A DNA stretch of 64,000 bases, taken from Sphingomonas naasensis. GTDB lineage: Bacteria > Pseudomonadota > Alphaproteobacteria > Sphingomonadales > Sphingomonadaceae. The stretch spans positions 290,955 through 354,954 of the forward strand of contig NZ_SRXU01000005.1 of assembly GCF_004792695.1 (NCBI RefSeq), read 5' to 3'. Within the stretch, counting starts at the first letter, position 1. Every line of letters starts with the position of its first letter. Below, piece after piece: positions 8,951 through 21,458 of this stretch. Under the pieces are notes generated by a model. That model was not told where the DNA came from, did not search any database, and saw only the letters and a program-made list of their open reading frames with translations. The position numbers and the translations under genes were made by a program.

Positions 8951-9547
8951 ATGACGACCCGTGCGCGCGGCCGGCCGCGCAGCTTCGATCCCGATCAGGC
9001 GTTGCGCCGCGCCACCGAGCGTTTCCGCACCTATGGCTTCGCGGGCACCTCGCTCGACGAGCTGTCCGAGGCGACCGGCCTCGCCCGCCCCAGTCTCGCC
9101 GCCGCGTTCGGCGACAAGCGCGCGCTCTACCTCGCCGCGATCGATCGGCTCACCGCGCGGGTCGAGCGCCAGCTGCGCAGCCTCGGCGAGCTGGGGCTGC
9201 CGCCGCGCGACCTGGTCGAGCGCCTGCTGGCCGGCGCGATCGATCTCTATCTCACCGGCACCGACGGCCCCGAAGGCTGTCTGATCATCAACACCGCCGC
9301 GACCCAGGCCGCCGCCGACCCGCTCGTCCGCGACAAGGTCGCCGCCTTTCTCGCAATCGAGGACGCGCGGGTGGCCGAGCTGCTCGCCGCGGCGGGCAGC
9401 TCGGCCCCCGAGGCGCAGGGCCGCCTCGTCGCCTCGGTGCTCCATTCGCTGAGCGTGCGCGCGCGCGGCGGCGCGCCGCGCGCCGAATTGCTCGCGATCG
9501 CGCGGGATTGCGCCGATCTCATCGGCGGCCCCGCGACGACCAGCTGA
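8951..9547 (+). CDS. TetR-family transcriptional regulator
   Basis: 198 aa from the ATG at 8951 (an alternative start at 8933 adds six residues). The N-terminal helix-turn-helix is ALRRATERFRTYGFAGTSLD, then LSEATGLARPSLAAAFGDK, which is typical TetR. A C-terminal ligand domain of about 130 residues follows and contains GCLIINTAA. The protein probably represses the divergent GST gene and itself. Ligand unknown. Confidence 0.9.
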   Translation: MTTRARGRPRSFDPDQALRRATERFRTYGFAGTSLDELSEATGLARPSLAAAFGDKRALYLAAIDRLTARVERQLRSLGELGLPPRDLVERLLAGAIDLYLTGTDGPEGCLIINTAATQAAADPLVRDKVAAFLAIEDARVAELLAAAGSSAPEAQGRLVASVLHSLSVRARGGAPRAELLAIARDCADLIGGPATTS

Positions 9548-9587
9548 GCCATTGCCCATTTGCCGGCCCTGTGGGAGCATCGCGGCG

Positions 9588-10310
9588 ATGCTCCCACGAA
9601 TTCTGGCCGCGCTCGCCCTGATCTCCTTTCCGGCGCGGGCGCAGGATCTGCCGCCGGTTGCCCTTCCGCAGATCGTCGCGACCGCGTCCGACGCGGCGGG
9701 CTTCGTGCCGCGCGGATGGCGGCTCGAGATGCAGGCGGACGGCGATCTCGACGGCGACGGCCGGGCCGATCTCGCCCTGCTGCTGCGCGGTGACGACCCC
9801 GCGCTGCGCGTTCCGGCACGGATGTGCGACGATCCCTTCGACACCAATCCGCGCATTCTCGCCATCGCGCTCGCCGTGCCCGGTGGAGGCTATCGCCGCG
9901 TCGTTGCCAATGCGCGGCTGATTCCACGCCGCGACAATCCGTGCGAGATGGACTGGATCGAGGAAGGATCGCTGGGGATCGGCCGCGGCGGCGTGTCGCT
10001 GCATCTCCATCGGATGATGAGCATGGGCGGCTGGGCGGCGGGCACCACGCGCTTCACCCTCCGATGGCGCGACGACGCTCTGCGGCTGATCGGCTGGGAC
10101 TATACCTATGTCGCGCGCAACTCGGGCGACAGCGCCGGGATCGGCATCAACTATCTCACCCGGCGGGTCCGGACCGAGACCGGCCGAATCGATTCGGATC
10201 GGGCGCAGGTGCGCTGGTCGACGATCGCACCGGCGCCGCTGCTCACTATCGATCAGATCGGCGACGGCCTGCGCTTCGATCCCGACCGGCGGATCGAGAA
10301 GCTGCCATGA
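9588..10310 (+). CDS. Secreted FG-GAP-like hypothetical protein
   Basis: 240 aa from MLPRILAALALISFPARAQ, a clear signal peptide. Near residue 50 there is an Asp-rich calcium-loop motif, DGDLDGDGRADLALLL, as in FG-GAP/VCBS proteins. Two cysteines follow (MCDDPF, DNPCEMD). The rest is beta-rich. It resembles the partial protein at 1-738 in layout. Its stop overlaps the next start as ATGA, so it is cotranscribed with the DUF2585 gene. Function unknown. Confidence 0.75.
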   Translation: MLPRILAALALISFPARAQDLPPVALPQIVATASDAAGFVPRGWRLEMQADGDLDGDGRADLALLLRGDDPALRVPARMCDDPFDTNPRILAIALAVPGGGYRRVVANARLIPRRDNPCEMDWIEEGSLGIGRGGVSLHLHRMMSMGGWAAGTTRFTLRWRDDALRLIGWDYTYVARNSGDSAGIGINYLTRRVRTETGRIDSDRAQVRWSTIAPAPLLTIDQIGDGLRFDPDRRIEKLP

Positions 10311-10885
10311 GGCGTGCGCAACCGCCGCTGCGGGTCGCGGGGAGCGCGGCGATCGCCGCGCTGGTGGCCGGCCTGCTGATCGCCGTGATCCTGCTGGCGA
10401 TGGACCGGCCGCCGATCTGCGCGTGCGGCACGATCAAATTCTGGCACGGCGCGGTCAATTCGAGCGAGAACAGCCAGCATCTCGCCGATTGGTACAGCTT
10501 CAGCCACGTCATCCACGGTTTCCTCTTCTACGCCGCCGCGCATTTTCTGCTGCGCGGGCGGGCGCGACACTGGGCGCTGCCGATCGCGGTGGCGGTCGAG
10601 GGCTTCTGGGAGATCCTCGAAAACTCGCCGATCATCCTCAACCGCTACCGTGAGGCGACGATCGCGCTCGGCTATGCCGGCGACAGCATCGTCAATTCGC
10701 TCGCCGATATCGGCTGGATGGCGTTCGGCTTCTGGCTCGCCTCCCGGCTGCCGGCCTGGGCGACGATCGCGCTGGCGATCGCCTTCGAGCTGTTCACGCT
10801 CGCGATGATCCGCGACAATCTGACGCTCAACGTGCTGATGCTGGTCTGGCCGGTCGACGCGATCCGGACATGGCAGGGCGGCTGA
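10307..10885 (+). CDS. DUF2585 (UPF0314) membrane protein
   Basis: A 192-aa integral membrane protein with about four hydrophobic spans (residues 12-32, then within SFSHVIHGFLFYAAAHFLL, ALPIAVAVEGFWEIL, and the C-terminal third). The motif WYSFSHVIHG and the conserved ENSPIILNRYREATIA are hallmarks of the DUF2585/UPF0314 family, which is restricted mainly to alphaproteobacteria. Function unknown. The ATGA overlap with the preceding secreted protein implies coupling. Confidence 0.87.
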   Translation: MRRAQPPLRVAGSAAIAALVAGLLIAVILLAMDRPPICACGTIKFWHGAVNSSENSQHLADWYSFSHVIHGFLFYAAAHFLLRGRARHWALPIAVAVEGFWEILENSPIILNRYREATIALGYAGDSIVNSLADIGWMAFGFWLASRLPAWATIALAIAFELFTLAMIRDNLTLNVLMLVWPVDAIRTWQGG

Positions 10886-10904
10886 GGCTGGTGTAGGCAG
10901 GGCC

Positions 10905-11681
10905 ATGGCCCTCGCCATCCTCCTCTCCGCGCTCGCGATGACGCTGATCGTCGGGCTGCGCTATCTCGCCGCCTCGGGCGCGTTCGCCCTGCTCACCCGA
11001 CGCCGGCACCCCGCGCTCTATGCCGGGCTCGACCGCCAGATCCGCAGGGAGATCGGCTGGAGCCTCGCCTCGGCGGCGATCTACGGCGTTCCCGCCGGCA
11101 TTGTCGCCTGGGGCTGGGCGAATCGCGGCTGGACTCGGATCTACGCCAATGCCGCCGACTGGCCGCTCTGGTATCTGCCGGTCTCGGTGCTGCTCTATCT
11201 CGTCGCGCACGACGCGTGGTTCTACTGGACGCACCGATGGATGCACCGCCCGCGCTGGTTCCGCATCGCGCACGCCGTCCATCATGCCAGCCGCCCACCC
11301 ACCGCCTGGGCGGCGATGAGCTTTCATCCGATCGAGGCGCTCACCGGCGCGGTGGTGATCCCGCTGCTCGTCTTCCTGATCCCGATCCATGTCGGCGCGC
11401 TGGGGCTGGTGCTCGCAATCATGACGGTGATGGGCGTGACCAACCATATGGGGTGGGAGATTTTCCCACGCTTCATGCACAACGGGCCGCTCGGCGGCTG
11501 GCTGATCACTGCGCACCACCACCAGCGCCACCACCAATTTTATGGATGCAATTATGGACTTTATTTCCGCTTCTGGGACCGGCTGTGCGGCACCGACAAG
11601 GGGCTCGGTGATTTCGCGTATGACCGTGGCGGCGCTGAGCCTCGCGCTGCTGCCCGGAGCGGCGCCGCTCGCCAGCCTTGA
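10905..11681 (+). CDS. Sterol desaturase / fatty-acid hydroxylase family membrane di-iron enzyme
   Basis: 258 aa with three histidine clusters typical of the membrane-bound di-iron superfamily: HDAWFYWTHRWMH, HAVHHASR and HHHQRHHQF. Four or more hydrophobic spans precede and separate them. Members hydroxylate or desaturate lipids; the substrate is not deducible. Because it lies a few kb from crt genes, a carotenoid role can be imagined, but length and motifs fit the ERG3-like family rather than CrtZ. Its last 62 bases overlap the next gene. Confidence 0.88.
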   Translation: MALAILLSALAMTLIVGLRYLAASGAFALLTRRRHPALYAGLDRQIRREIGWSLASAAIYGVPAGIVAWGWANRGWTRIYANAADWPLWYLPVSVLLYLVAHDAWFYWTHRWMHRPRWFRIAHAVHHASRPPTAWAAMSFHPIEALTGAVVIPLLVFLIPIHVGALGLVLAIMTVMGVTNHMGWEIFPRFMHNGPLGGWLITAHHHQRHHQFYGCNYGLYFRFWDRLCGTDKGLGDFAYDRGGAEPRAAARSGAARQP

Positions 11682-12036
11682 CGTGGAGATCACCGGGCTG
11701 CGCTCGGGCAAGGGCTTGATCCAGCTCTGCCTCACCGCCGATGCCGGGGCGTTCCCCGATTGCAGCAAGGGCGCGGGCGGCATCAAGCGCACCGTCCCGG
11801 CCGCCGCGCCGCGGATCCGCTTCGAGGGGCTCGCCCCGGGCGACTATGCCGTCGCGGTGATTCACGATGCCAATGCCAATGCCAGGCTCGACACGATGCT
11901 GGGCATTCCGAAGGAAGGCTTCGGCTTCTCGCGCAATCCGGCGATCGGGTTCGGCCCGCCGCGCTTCGCCGCCGCGCGCTTCGCGGTCGCCGCGGGGGGC
12001 AGCGCCCAGCAGATCCGGATGCGCTATCTGCTCTGA
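11620..12036 (+). CDS. DUF2141 secreted protein
   Basis: 138 aa from MTVAALSLALLPGAAPLA (signal peptide). The mature sequence has the DUF2141 pattern: an N-terminal beta strand with LRSGKGLIQLCLT, the central GLAPGDYAVAVIHDANANARLD, then GIPKEGFGFSRNP. These are small beta-sandwich envelope proteins of unknown function. The start lies inside the 3' end of the preceding hydroxylase gene, an overlap of 62 bases in another frame, so the pair is probably translated from one message. Confidence 0.85.
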   Translation: MTVAALSLALLPGAAPLASLDVEITGLRSGKGLIQLCLTADAGAFPDCSKGAGGIKRTVPAAAPRIRFEGLAPGDYAVAVIHDANANARLDTMLGIPKEGFGFSRNPAIGFGPPRFAAARFAVAAGGSAQQIRMRYLL

Positions 12037-12131
12037 TCGACCCAACCGATCACTCAAGCCATGACAACGCATTGGCGATCGATTGCATCGTCTAATATTT
12101 CTGCCGGCCTGTCCCGATGCGAGCCGAGCCC

Positions 12132-12358
12132 ATGTCCCGCGACCTTCTCAAGACGCTGACCTATCTCTCGATTCACCTCACCGTCGGGTTCAGCGTGGCC
12201 TATGCCTTCACGGCTCGCTGAGCCTCGCCAGCGGGATCGCGTTGATCGAGCCGTGCATCAACGCCGTCGCCTTCTTCTTCCACGAACAGGCATGGAAGCG
12301 GGTCGATCGCAATACGCATGGGGAAGGTTTCGTGGCCGGCCCGGTCGCGCCCGCCTGA
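12132..12358 (+). pseudogene. DUF2061 membrane protein gene with a frameshift
   Basis: Frame 1 runs from the ATG at 12132 (MSRDLLKTLTYLSIHLTVGF..AYAFT) and hits TGA at 12219-12221. The rest of the family pattern (GSLSLASGIALIEP, CINAVAFFFHEQAWKRV) continues in the next frame to the stop at 12356-12358. Loss of one C near 12209-12212 would explain it (TTCACGGC instead of TTCACCGGC). Joined, the product would be a DUF2061 two-span protein of about 75 aa. Either a real recent mutation or a sequencing error. Confidence 0.8.
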
Positions 12359-12374
12359 TCGGGTCTGCCGCGCC

Positions 12375-12524
12375 TCAATGGCGCTTGAAACACTGGACCT
12401 CGCGTTCGTGCTTCTCGGCCGCGGCGCGCGTGTCGAAGGTCCCGAGATTGCGGCGCTTGCCGGTGTCCGGGTCCTTCTTGCGCGAGTAAAGGCGAAATTC
12501 GCCCGATTTGGGCTTGCGGATCAT
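12375..12524 (-). CDS. Small basic conserved hypothetical protein (49 aa)
   Basis: A 49-codon frame (stop TGA at 12375-12377) too short for most gene finders. The product is very basic and ordered: MIRKPKSGEFRLYSRKKD, then DTGKRRNLGTFDTRAAAEKH and EREVQCFKRH. The KRRNLGTFDTRAAAEKHER segment resembles the short Arm-type DNA-binding beta hairpin at the N-terminus of tyrosine recombinases, here free-standing. Function unknown. It lies on the same strand as, and downstream of, the secreted protein at 12562-13011. Confidence 0.6.
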   Translation of the reverse strand: MIRKPKSGEFRLYSRKKDPDTGKRRNLGTFDTRAAAEKHEREVQCFKRH

Positions 12525-12561
12525 GCCGGCGAAACGCGCGAGGCACCCCCGCGGTGCCGCC

Positions 12562-13011
12562 TCAGCCGCGCGGCAGGAAGACGAACGAGATGCCGTCGCG
12601 GAGATTGTAGAGAATGATGAGCGGGAATGCGCCCGGCTCGGGGCGCCACGTCCAGGGATTGCCGACTATCGTCGCGTCGCGAACCATCGGGGAGCCGAGA
12701 CAGGCTTCGAGGCTCGCTTTGGTCGACGCCTCCAGCGCGGCGACCTTGTCCGCCGTGAGATTGGTCACGTCGCACGAATAATCGTGGCTGGCCGGCGCGA
12801 TCTGGCATTTGGCGAAGCCCGGCAGCATCGCGGTGCTCTTCCACAAGAGGCTGTCGATCTGCCCGCCGCGGATCTTCAACCAAGGCTGCGGCGCGGTCCC
12901 CGATTCGACCACCGGCTTGAACGCCTCGCAAAAAGTCTCCGCCTGCGCAGGTGCGGCGGTGAGCAGGCAGAGCGCGGCGAGCGCCGCACGCGGCAACGAC
13001 TTCATCGGCAT
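12562..13011 (-). CDS. Secreted hypothetical protein (149 aa)
   Basis: A signal peptide (MKSLPRAALAALCLLTAAPAQA) is followed by a small domain with cysteines in ETFCEAF, FAKCQIA, YSCDV and EACLGS, giving two likely disulfides. A start at either MPMK or MKSL is possible, two codons apart. The central part (KVAALEASTKASLEACL) looks helical and the C-terminus beta (LIILYNLRDGISFVFLPRG). No family recognised. Confidence 0.65.
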   Translation of the reverse strand: MPMKSLPRAALAALCLLTAAPAQAETFCEAFKPVVESGTAPQPWLKIRGGQIDSLLWKSTAMLPGFAKCQIAPASHDYSCDVTNLTADKVAALEASTKASLEACLGSPMVRDATIVGNPWTWRPEPGAFPLIILYNLRDGISFVFLPRG

Positions 13012-13160
13012 TTTCCCCCAGAAGACACCGAGACTAACGCGGCCGCACGCACCGTCCAGTCATTCCGGATGCGTATCTAGAAATTGCGTATAATCCACAG
13101 GTTGCGTAATTTTGTTGCGGGCATCATGGTCGTGCAACCTGGGGCTTGGGGGCAAGTCGA

Positions 13161-15044
13161 GTGACTGCACGATTTCTTCGCGCCGCGCTTCTTTGCGCGA
13201 TCGCATATGCCAACCCGGCGGCGGCCCAATCCGGCGCGCCGCCTGCCGCCGCCTATTTCGCGCAGCCCGCGATCGAGGATGCCGTGCTTTCCCCCGATGG
13301 CCGGCGAGTCGCCGCGCGCACCCTGATCGACGGCCGCGCGCGGCTCGCACTGTTCGACATGTCGGGCGCGGCGCCCACGATCCATGCCGTAGCCCTGCCC
13401 GAGGAGGAACGGCTCGAATGGCATCGCTGGCTCGGCGGCGATCGGCTGCTCGTCAGCTTGCTCACCGAGGGCCCACACCCGACCACGCGGCTCGCCAGCC
13501 TCGACCTGACCACCGGCGCGTTGACCCAGCTCGGCACGGCGCGCCCGGCCGAGGTCGACGAGCAGGTGCTTCACGTCTCGCCCGATGGCCGCTTCCTGCT
13601 GCTCGCCGCGCCGGTGCCCGGCCGCGTCACGCCGGGCGTCTACCGCATCGACCTCACCACCGGCGCCACCAGCCTCGCGGTCGCGCCGCAGGACCATGTC
13701 TGGGATTGGGTGGCCGATTCGGCCGGAGTGATTCGCGCCGGCATGGCGCAGGACGGCAATCGCTCGTGGCTGCTCTATCGCAAGCACGAGGGCGACCGAT
13801 TCAGCCGCTCGGCGCGCGGCGCCGGCGACGCGCGCTCGGGGATCGAGCGCTTCGTGCCGATTCGCGGCACCGACAGCGGCTATGCGCTGGCCCAGACCCC
13901 GAGCGGCCGCATCGGCCTCTATGCCTATGATTTCGCGCGCGAGCAGCTCTGCGCCTTGCTCTACGAGGACCGCCGGGTCGATCTCGACGGCTTCCAGACC
14001 GATCCCGACGGCCGGCTGCTCGGTGTCGACTATTCTTCCGACCGTCCCGAGACGCACTGGTTCGATTCGCACATGCAGCAGCGCCAGCGGCAGATCGACG
14101 CGGCGTTGCCCGGCCGCGCCAATCGCGTCCTCGCCTCGACGCCCGACGGACTCCGCTCGCTCGTCTTCAGCGAATCGGCGGGCGATCCGGGCGCCTTTTA
14201 TGTCTTCGGCGACAGTCGCGCGACGCGAGTCGCCGCGGTCAGCCCGACAATGTCCGACCAGCCCGCCCCCGAGATGCGCGCGGTGCGCTATCGTGCGCGC
14301 GACGGGCTCGAGATCAGCGGTTATCTGACGCTGCCCGCCGGGCGCGCCGCGCACGGTCTGCCGCTGATCGTGATGCCGCATGGCGGTCCGTTCGCGCGCG
14401 ACAGCTGGGGCTATGATCCCTGGGTCCGCTATCTCGCCGATCGCGGCTATGCGGTGCTCCAGCCCAATTATCGCGGGTCGACCGGCTTTGGACGCGCCTT
14501 TGTCGCGCGCGGCGACGGCCAATGGGGCCGCGGTATGCAGGACGATCTCGACGACGGAATCGCCTGGCTCGCGGCACAGGGCGTGGCCGATCCCAACCGC
14601 GTCTGCATCGTCGGCGCTTCTTATGGCGGCTATGCCGCGATGTGGGCCGCCACTGCACGGCCCGGGCCCTATCGCTGCGCAGTGAGCTTCGCGGGCATCT
14701 CCGACGTCGGCGCCCAGCTCGCTTTCGATCACAAGACCTTCGAGGAGCGTGCCTATCGCGCGTGGAAGGCGCGCATCCAGGGCAACGCGCCCTCGCTCGA
14801 CGCGCTCTCGCCGATCGCCCATGCCGCAAGCCTGCGCATCCCGCTGATGATCGCGCACGGCACCGCCGACGACACCGTACCCCCCGACCAGTCTGTGCGC
14901 CTCCACCAGACGCTGACCCGGCTCGGCCGAGCGCACGACTATGTCGCCTATCCCGACCAGGGCCATACGCTCGAAGGGCCGCGCGACAACGCCGATTTCC
15001 TCGATCGGATTGGCCGATTCCTCGCGGAGCACAACCCCGCCTAG
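13161..15044 (+). CDS. S9-family prolyl oligopeptidase-like peptidase, exported
   Basis: About 627 aa from a GTG at 13161 with a GGGGG ribosome site upstream (an in-frame TTG at 13146 is an alternative). Signal peptide FLRAALLCAIAYANPAAAQ. Residues about 30-370 form the beta-propeller (SPDGRRVA, SPDGRFLLL, PDGRLLGV repeats). The C-terminal alpha/beta hydrolase has the nucleophile in GASYGGY (Ser about 487), Asp near 569 (GTADDTVPP) and His near 602 (DQGHTLEG). Likely a periplasmic oligopeptide-cleaving enzyme. Confidence 0.92.
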   Translation: MTARFLRAALLCAIAYANPAAAQSGAPPAAAYFAQPAIEDAVLSPDGRRVAARTLIDGRARLALFDMSGAAPTIHAVALPEEERLEWHRWLGGDRLLVSLLTEGPHPTTRLASLDLTTGALTQLGTARPAEVDEQVLHVSPDGRFLLLAAPVPGRVTPGVYRIDLTTGATSLAVAPQDHVWDWVADSAGVIRAGMAQDGNRSWLLYRKHEGDRFSRSARGAGDARSGIERFVPIRGTDSGYALAQTPSGRIGLYAYDFAREQLCALLYEDRRVDLDGFQTDPDGRLLGVDYSSDRPETHWFDSHMQQRQRQIDAALPGRANRVLASTPDGLRSLVFSESAGDPGAFYVFGDSRATRVAAVSPTMSDQPAPEMRAVRYRARDGLEISGYLTLPAGRAAHGLPLIVMPHGGPFARDSWGYDPWVRYLADRGYAVLQPNYRGSTGFGRAFVARGDGQWGRGMQDDLDDGIAWLAAQGVADPNRVCIVGASYGGYAAMWAATARPGPYRCAVSFAGISDVGAQLAFDHKTFEERAYRAWKARIQGNAPSLDALSPIAHAASLRIPLMIAHGTADDTVPPDQSVRLHQTLTRLGRAHDYVAYPDQGHTLEGPRDNADFLDRIGRFLAEHNPA

Positions 15045-15171
15045 GCCCACTTGCCCCGGCGGCAGCGAGCGCGTATATCGCTCGTGCTTTCTCGACATCG
15101 TCAAACATGCCGAGGTCGGGGCCCGCAGGGCTCCGGCGCTAAAGCTGCTTATCTGATTGCCCGGAGATCCA

Positions 15172-15722
15172 ATGGCGGACATCGCCGCACTGACCAGCCT
15201 GATCGAACCCGAAGCCAAGGCGCTCGGGCTCGAGCTCGTGCGCGTCAAGATGTTCGGCGGCCAATCCGATCCGACGCTCCAGGTGATGGCCGAGCGCCCC
15301 GACACGCGCCAGCTGACGATCGAGGATTGCGCCGATCTGTCGCGCCGCATTTCGGACGTGCTCGACGCGCTCGAGGCCGAGGGCCGCGATCCGATCGACC
15401 ATGCCTATCGGCTCGAAGTCAGCTCGCCCGGCATCGATCGGCCGCTGACCCGGCTCCAGGACTTTCAGGATTGGGCGGGGCACGAGGCGCGGATCAACCT
15501 CGCCGAGAAGCTGGACGGCCGCAAGCAGTTCAAGGGCGACCTCACCGGCATCGAAGCCAAGGGTGCGGTCGTCGGGATCGTCGATGCGCAGGGCGTGCAG
15601 CATTTCGTGCCGTTCGATCGCATCGAGGACGCCAAGCTGACGATGACCGACAGGCTCATCGCCGCAACCGCGCCGCTTTCGAGCGAAGGCGCAGAAGAAT
15701 TCGAAGCAGAGGAACAAGACTG

Positions 15723-15723
<1 letters not shown>
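15172..15723 (+). CDS. rimP: Ribosome maturation factor RimP
   Basis: 183 aa from MADIAALTSLIEPEAKALGL. The protein has the RimP two-domain layout: an N-terminal alpha/beta domain with LELVRVKMFG and the family signature YRLEVSSPGIDRPL (residues about 78-91), then an SH3-like C-terminal domain. It assists 30S subunit maturation. Its stop overlaps nusA as TGATG, the usual first-gene arrangement of the nusA-infB operon. Confidence 0.95.
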
Positions 15724-17354
<1,631 letters not shown>

Positions 17355-17383
17355 TACCCCGAGGCTAATCGACAGCCATCGTC

Positions 17384-17404
17384 ACCCCGGCCGCGTGCCG
17401 GGGT
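17384..17404. repeat. GTCACCCCGG-type hairpin between nusA and ylxR
   Basis: ACCCCGGC and GCCGGGGT flank a 5-base loop, preceded by GTC at 17381-17383. It shares the GTCACCCCGG edge with the roughly 105-base palindromes at 33286 and 39694, so it looks like a half copy. It lies within the rimP-nusA-infB transcript and could act on the message, but it lacks a U-run and so is not a standard terminator. Confidence 0.55.
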
Positions 17405-17477
17405 CTATCGCGCGGCCGGAGGACGGCCGCGCGATTGCCCAGCCCTGTGCCGCGCAGGCGCGATGGAGGGCATGCGT

Positions 17478-18176
17478 ATGAGCGATCCTGTCCGCACCTG
17501 CATCCTCAGCCGCGAGGAGGCTCCCCGCGAGGGGCTGATCCGGCTCGCGCTCTCGCCCGATGGCGAAGTGCTTCCCGATGTCCGCGCCAAGGCGCCGGGC
17601 CGCGGCGCGTGGATCGGCGTCGACCGCGCCGAGCTCGAGGCTTCGGGCAAGAAATTGCGCAGCGCGCTGTCGCGTGCGTTCAAGACCAATGATCTGCGCG
17701 TGCCCGACGATCTCGGCCAGCGCATCGCCGACCAGCTCCAGCGTGCCGCGCTCGACCGGCTCGGCCTCGAGTTCAAGGCGGGCAATGTCGTGATCGGCGG
17801 CGAGCGGATCCAGAACGCCGCGCGCGCGGGGCAGCTGCATTTGCTGCTCCACGCTTCGGACGCGGGCGAGGACGGCGCCGGCAAGCTTGCCCAGGCGTGG
17901 CGCGTCGGCTCGGATATGGAAGGCAGCGGGCGCAAGGGCTTAACATTGCCCATCCCGCGCACCATATTGTCCTTGGCGCTGGGCCGCGAAAATGTGGTAC
18001 ATGCAGGCCTGACAGATCCCAGGGCGGCCAGGCGGGTGGGCGATGCGCTCGACCGCTGGCTGCACTTTATCGGACCCGACCCCGCTTCCCGCCCTTGCGA
18101 AACAGGCTCGCAGGGCGCATCGGCGTTCCCGCCGGGCGGGTCGCAGAACACGACGAACTCGACTGAAGGACTTTGA
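17478..18176 (+). CDS. YlxR (DUF448) fused to an L7Ae-like RNA-binding domain
   Basis: 232 aa from the ATG at 17478, seven bases after GGAGGG (17465-17470). The N-terminal YlxR domain carries RTCILSREEAPREGLIRL and APGRGAWIGVDR. Residues about 85-185 form an L7Ae-like domain (AGQLHLLLHASDAGEDG). This fusion is standard for alphaproteobacteria and sits between nusA and infB. The tail (GSQGASAFPPGGSQNTTN) is low complexity. Probably binds RNA or modulates translation/RNase P; exact role not established here. Confidence 0.9.
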   Translation: MSDPVRTCILSREEAPREGLIRLALSPDGEVLPDVRAKAPGRGAWIGVDRAELEASGKKLRSALSRAFKTNDLRVPDDLGQRIADQLQRAALDRLGLEFKAGNVVIGGERIQNAARAGQLHLLLHASDAGEDGAGKLAQAWRVGSDMEGSGRKGLTLPIPRTILSLALGRENVVHAGLTDPRAARRVGDALDRWLHFIGPDPASRPCETGSQGASAFPPGGSQNTTNSTEGL

Positions 18177-18184
18177 GCACGCGC

Positions 18185-20878
<2,694 letters not shown>

Positions 20879-20884
20879 GCATTT

Positions 20885-21012
20885 CCCTCTCCCATCGGGA
20901 GAGGGGCCCGCCGCGAAGCGATGGGAAGGGTGAGGGCGGTCGTCGATCGCATCCGTCGCCCTCACCCTTCCGCCGGCTTCGTCGGCTCCCTCCCTCTCCC
21001 GGCGGGAGAGGG
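20885..21012. repeat. Composite palindromic repeat (about 128 bp) after infB
   Basis: Two near-identical hairpins, CCCTCTCCC-ATC-GGGAGAGGG (20885-20905) and CCCTCTCCC-GGC-GGGAGAGGG (20992-21012), bracket a long stem made of GGAAGGGTGAGGGCG (20924-20938) and its exact complement (20957-20971). The layout is that of a paired REP/MITE-like element. It separates infB from the thioesterase gene and lies within the transcript, so it may limit read-through or stabilise the upstream mRNA. Confidence 0.85.
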
Positions 21013-21032
21013 ATTTCGAGGGGAGAGGGAGT

Positions 21033-21458
21033 TTGAGTTCGATCTTCGACGATTTCCCCACGCCCTCCTCGGCCAAACTGCTCGGCTGGGAAGTGAAGGC
21101 GATCGACATCGCCGCGAAGACGATCGAGATCGGCTTCACCGCCGATGAGCGTTTCCTCAATCCGGCCGGCACGGTGCAGGGTGGCTTCCTCGCCGCGATG
21201 CTCGACGACACGCAGGGGCCGGCGCTCTATGCGGCGAGCGAGGGACAGGTCTATGCGCCGACGATCGACTTCCACGTGGTGTGCCTCAAGCCTGCCCGGC
21301 CCGGCCGCTTTACCGCCAGAGGCCGTGTGGTCAGCCTCGGCAAGACGATCGCAGTGACCGAAGCCGAACTCTACGACGAAGCCGGCATATTGATCGCCCG
21401 CGGCACCTTCACGGGCCGCGTCATGGAAGGCGCGATGGCGCGTCGGGATACAGCATGA
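21033..21458 (+). CDS. PaaI-type hotdog-fold thioesterase
   Basis: 141 aa using a TTG start at 21033 right after GAGAGGGAG. Hotdog-fold pattern: [24 protein letters not shown] (the N-terminal helix of the active site), then [18 protein letters not shown] and [16 protein letters not shown]. Such enzymes hydrolyse acyl-CoA or aryl-CoA thioesters; substrate unknown. It is an extra gene between infB and rbfA, and overlaps rbfA as ATGA. Confidence 0.85.
   Translation: MSSIFDDFPTPSSAKLLGWEVKAIDIAAKTIEIGFTADERFLNPAGTVQGGFLAAMLDDTQGPALYAASEGQVYAPTIDFHVVCLKPARPGRFTARGRVVSLGKTIAVTEAELYDEAGILIARGTFTGRVMEGAMARRDTA

Noticed and set aside
10905..11681. Assignment of the di-iron membrane enzyme as beta-carotene hydroxylase CrtZ
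   Set aside because: 258 aa and the HDAWFYWTHRWMH / HHHQRHH pattern fit the ERG3-like sterol desaturase family; CrtZ is about 170 aa.
13077..15350. Minus-strand open frame of 757 codons opposite the S9 peptidase
   Set aside because: The plus strand has a signal peptide and complete catalytic triad; the opposite frame shows only His/Arg/Asp-rich shadow composition.
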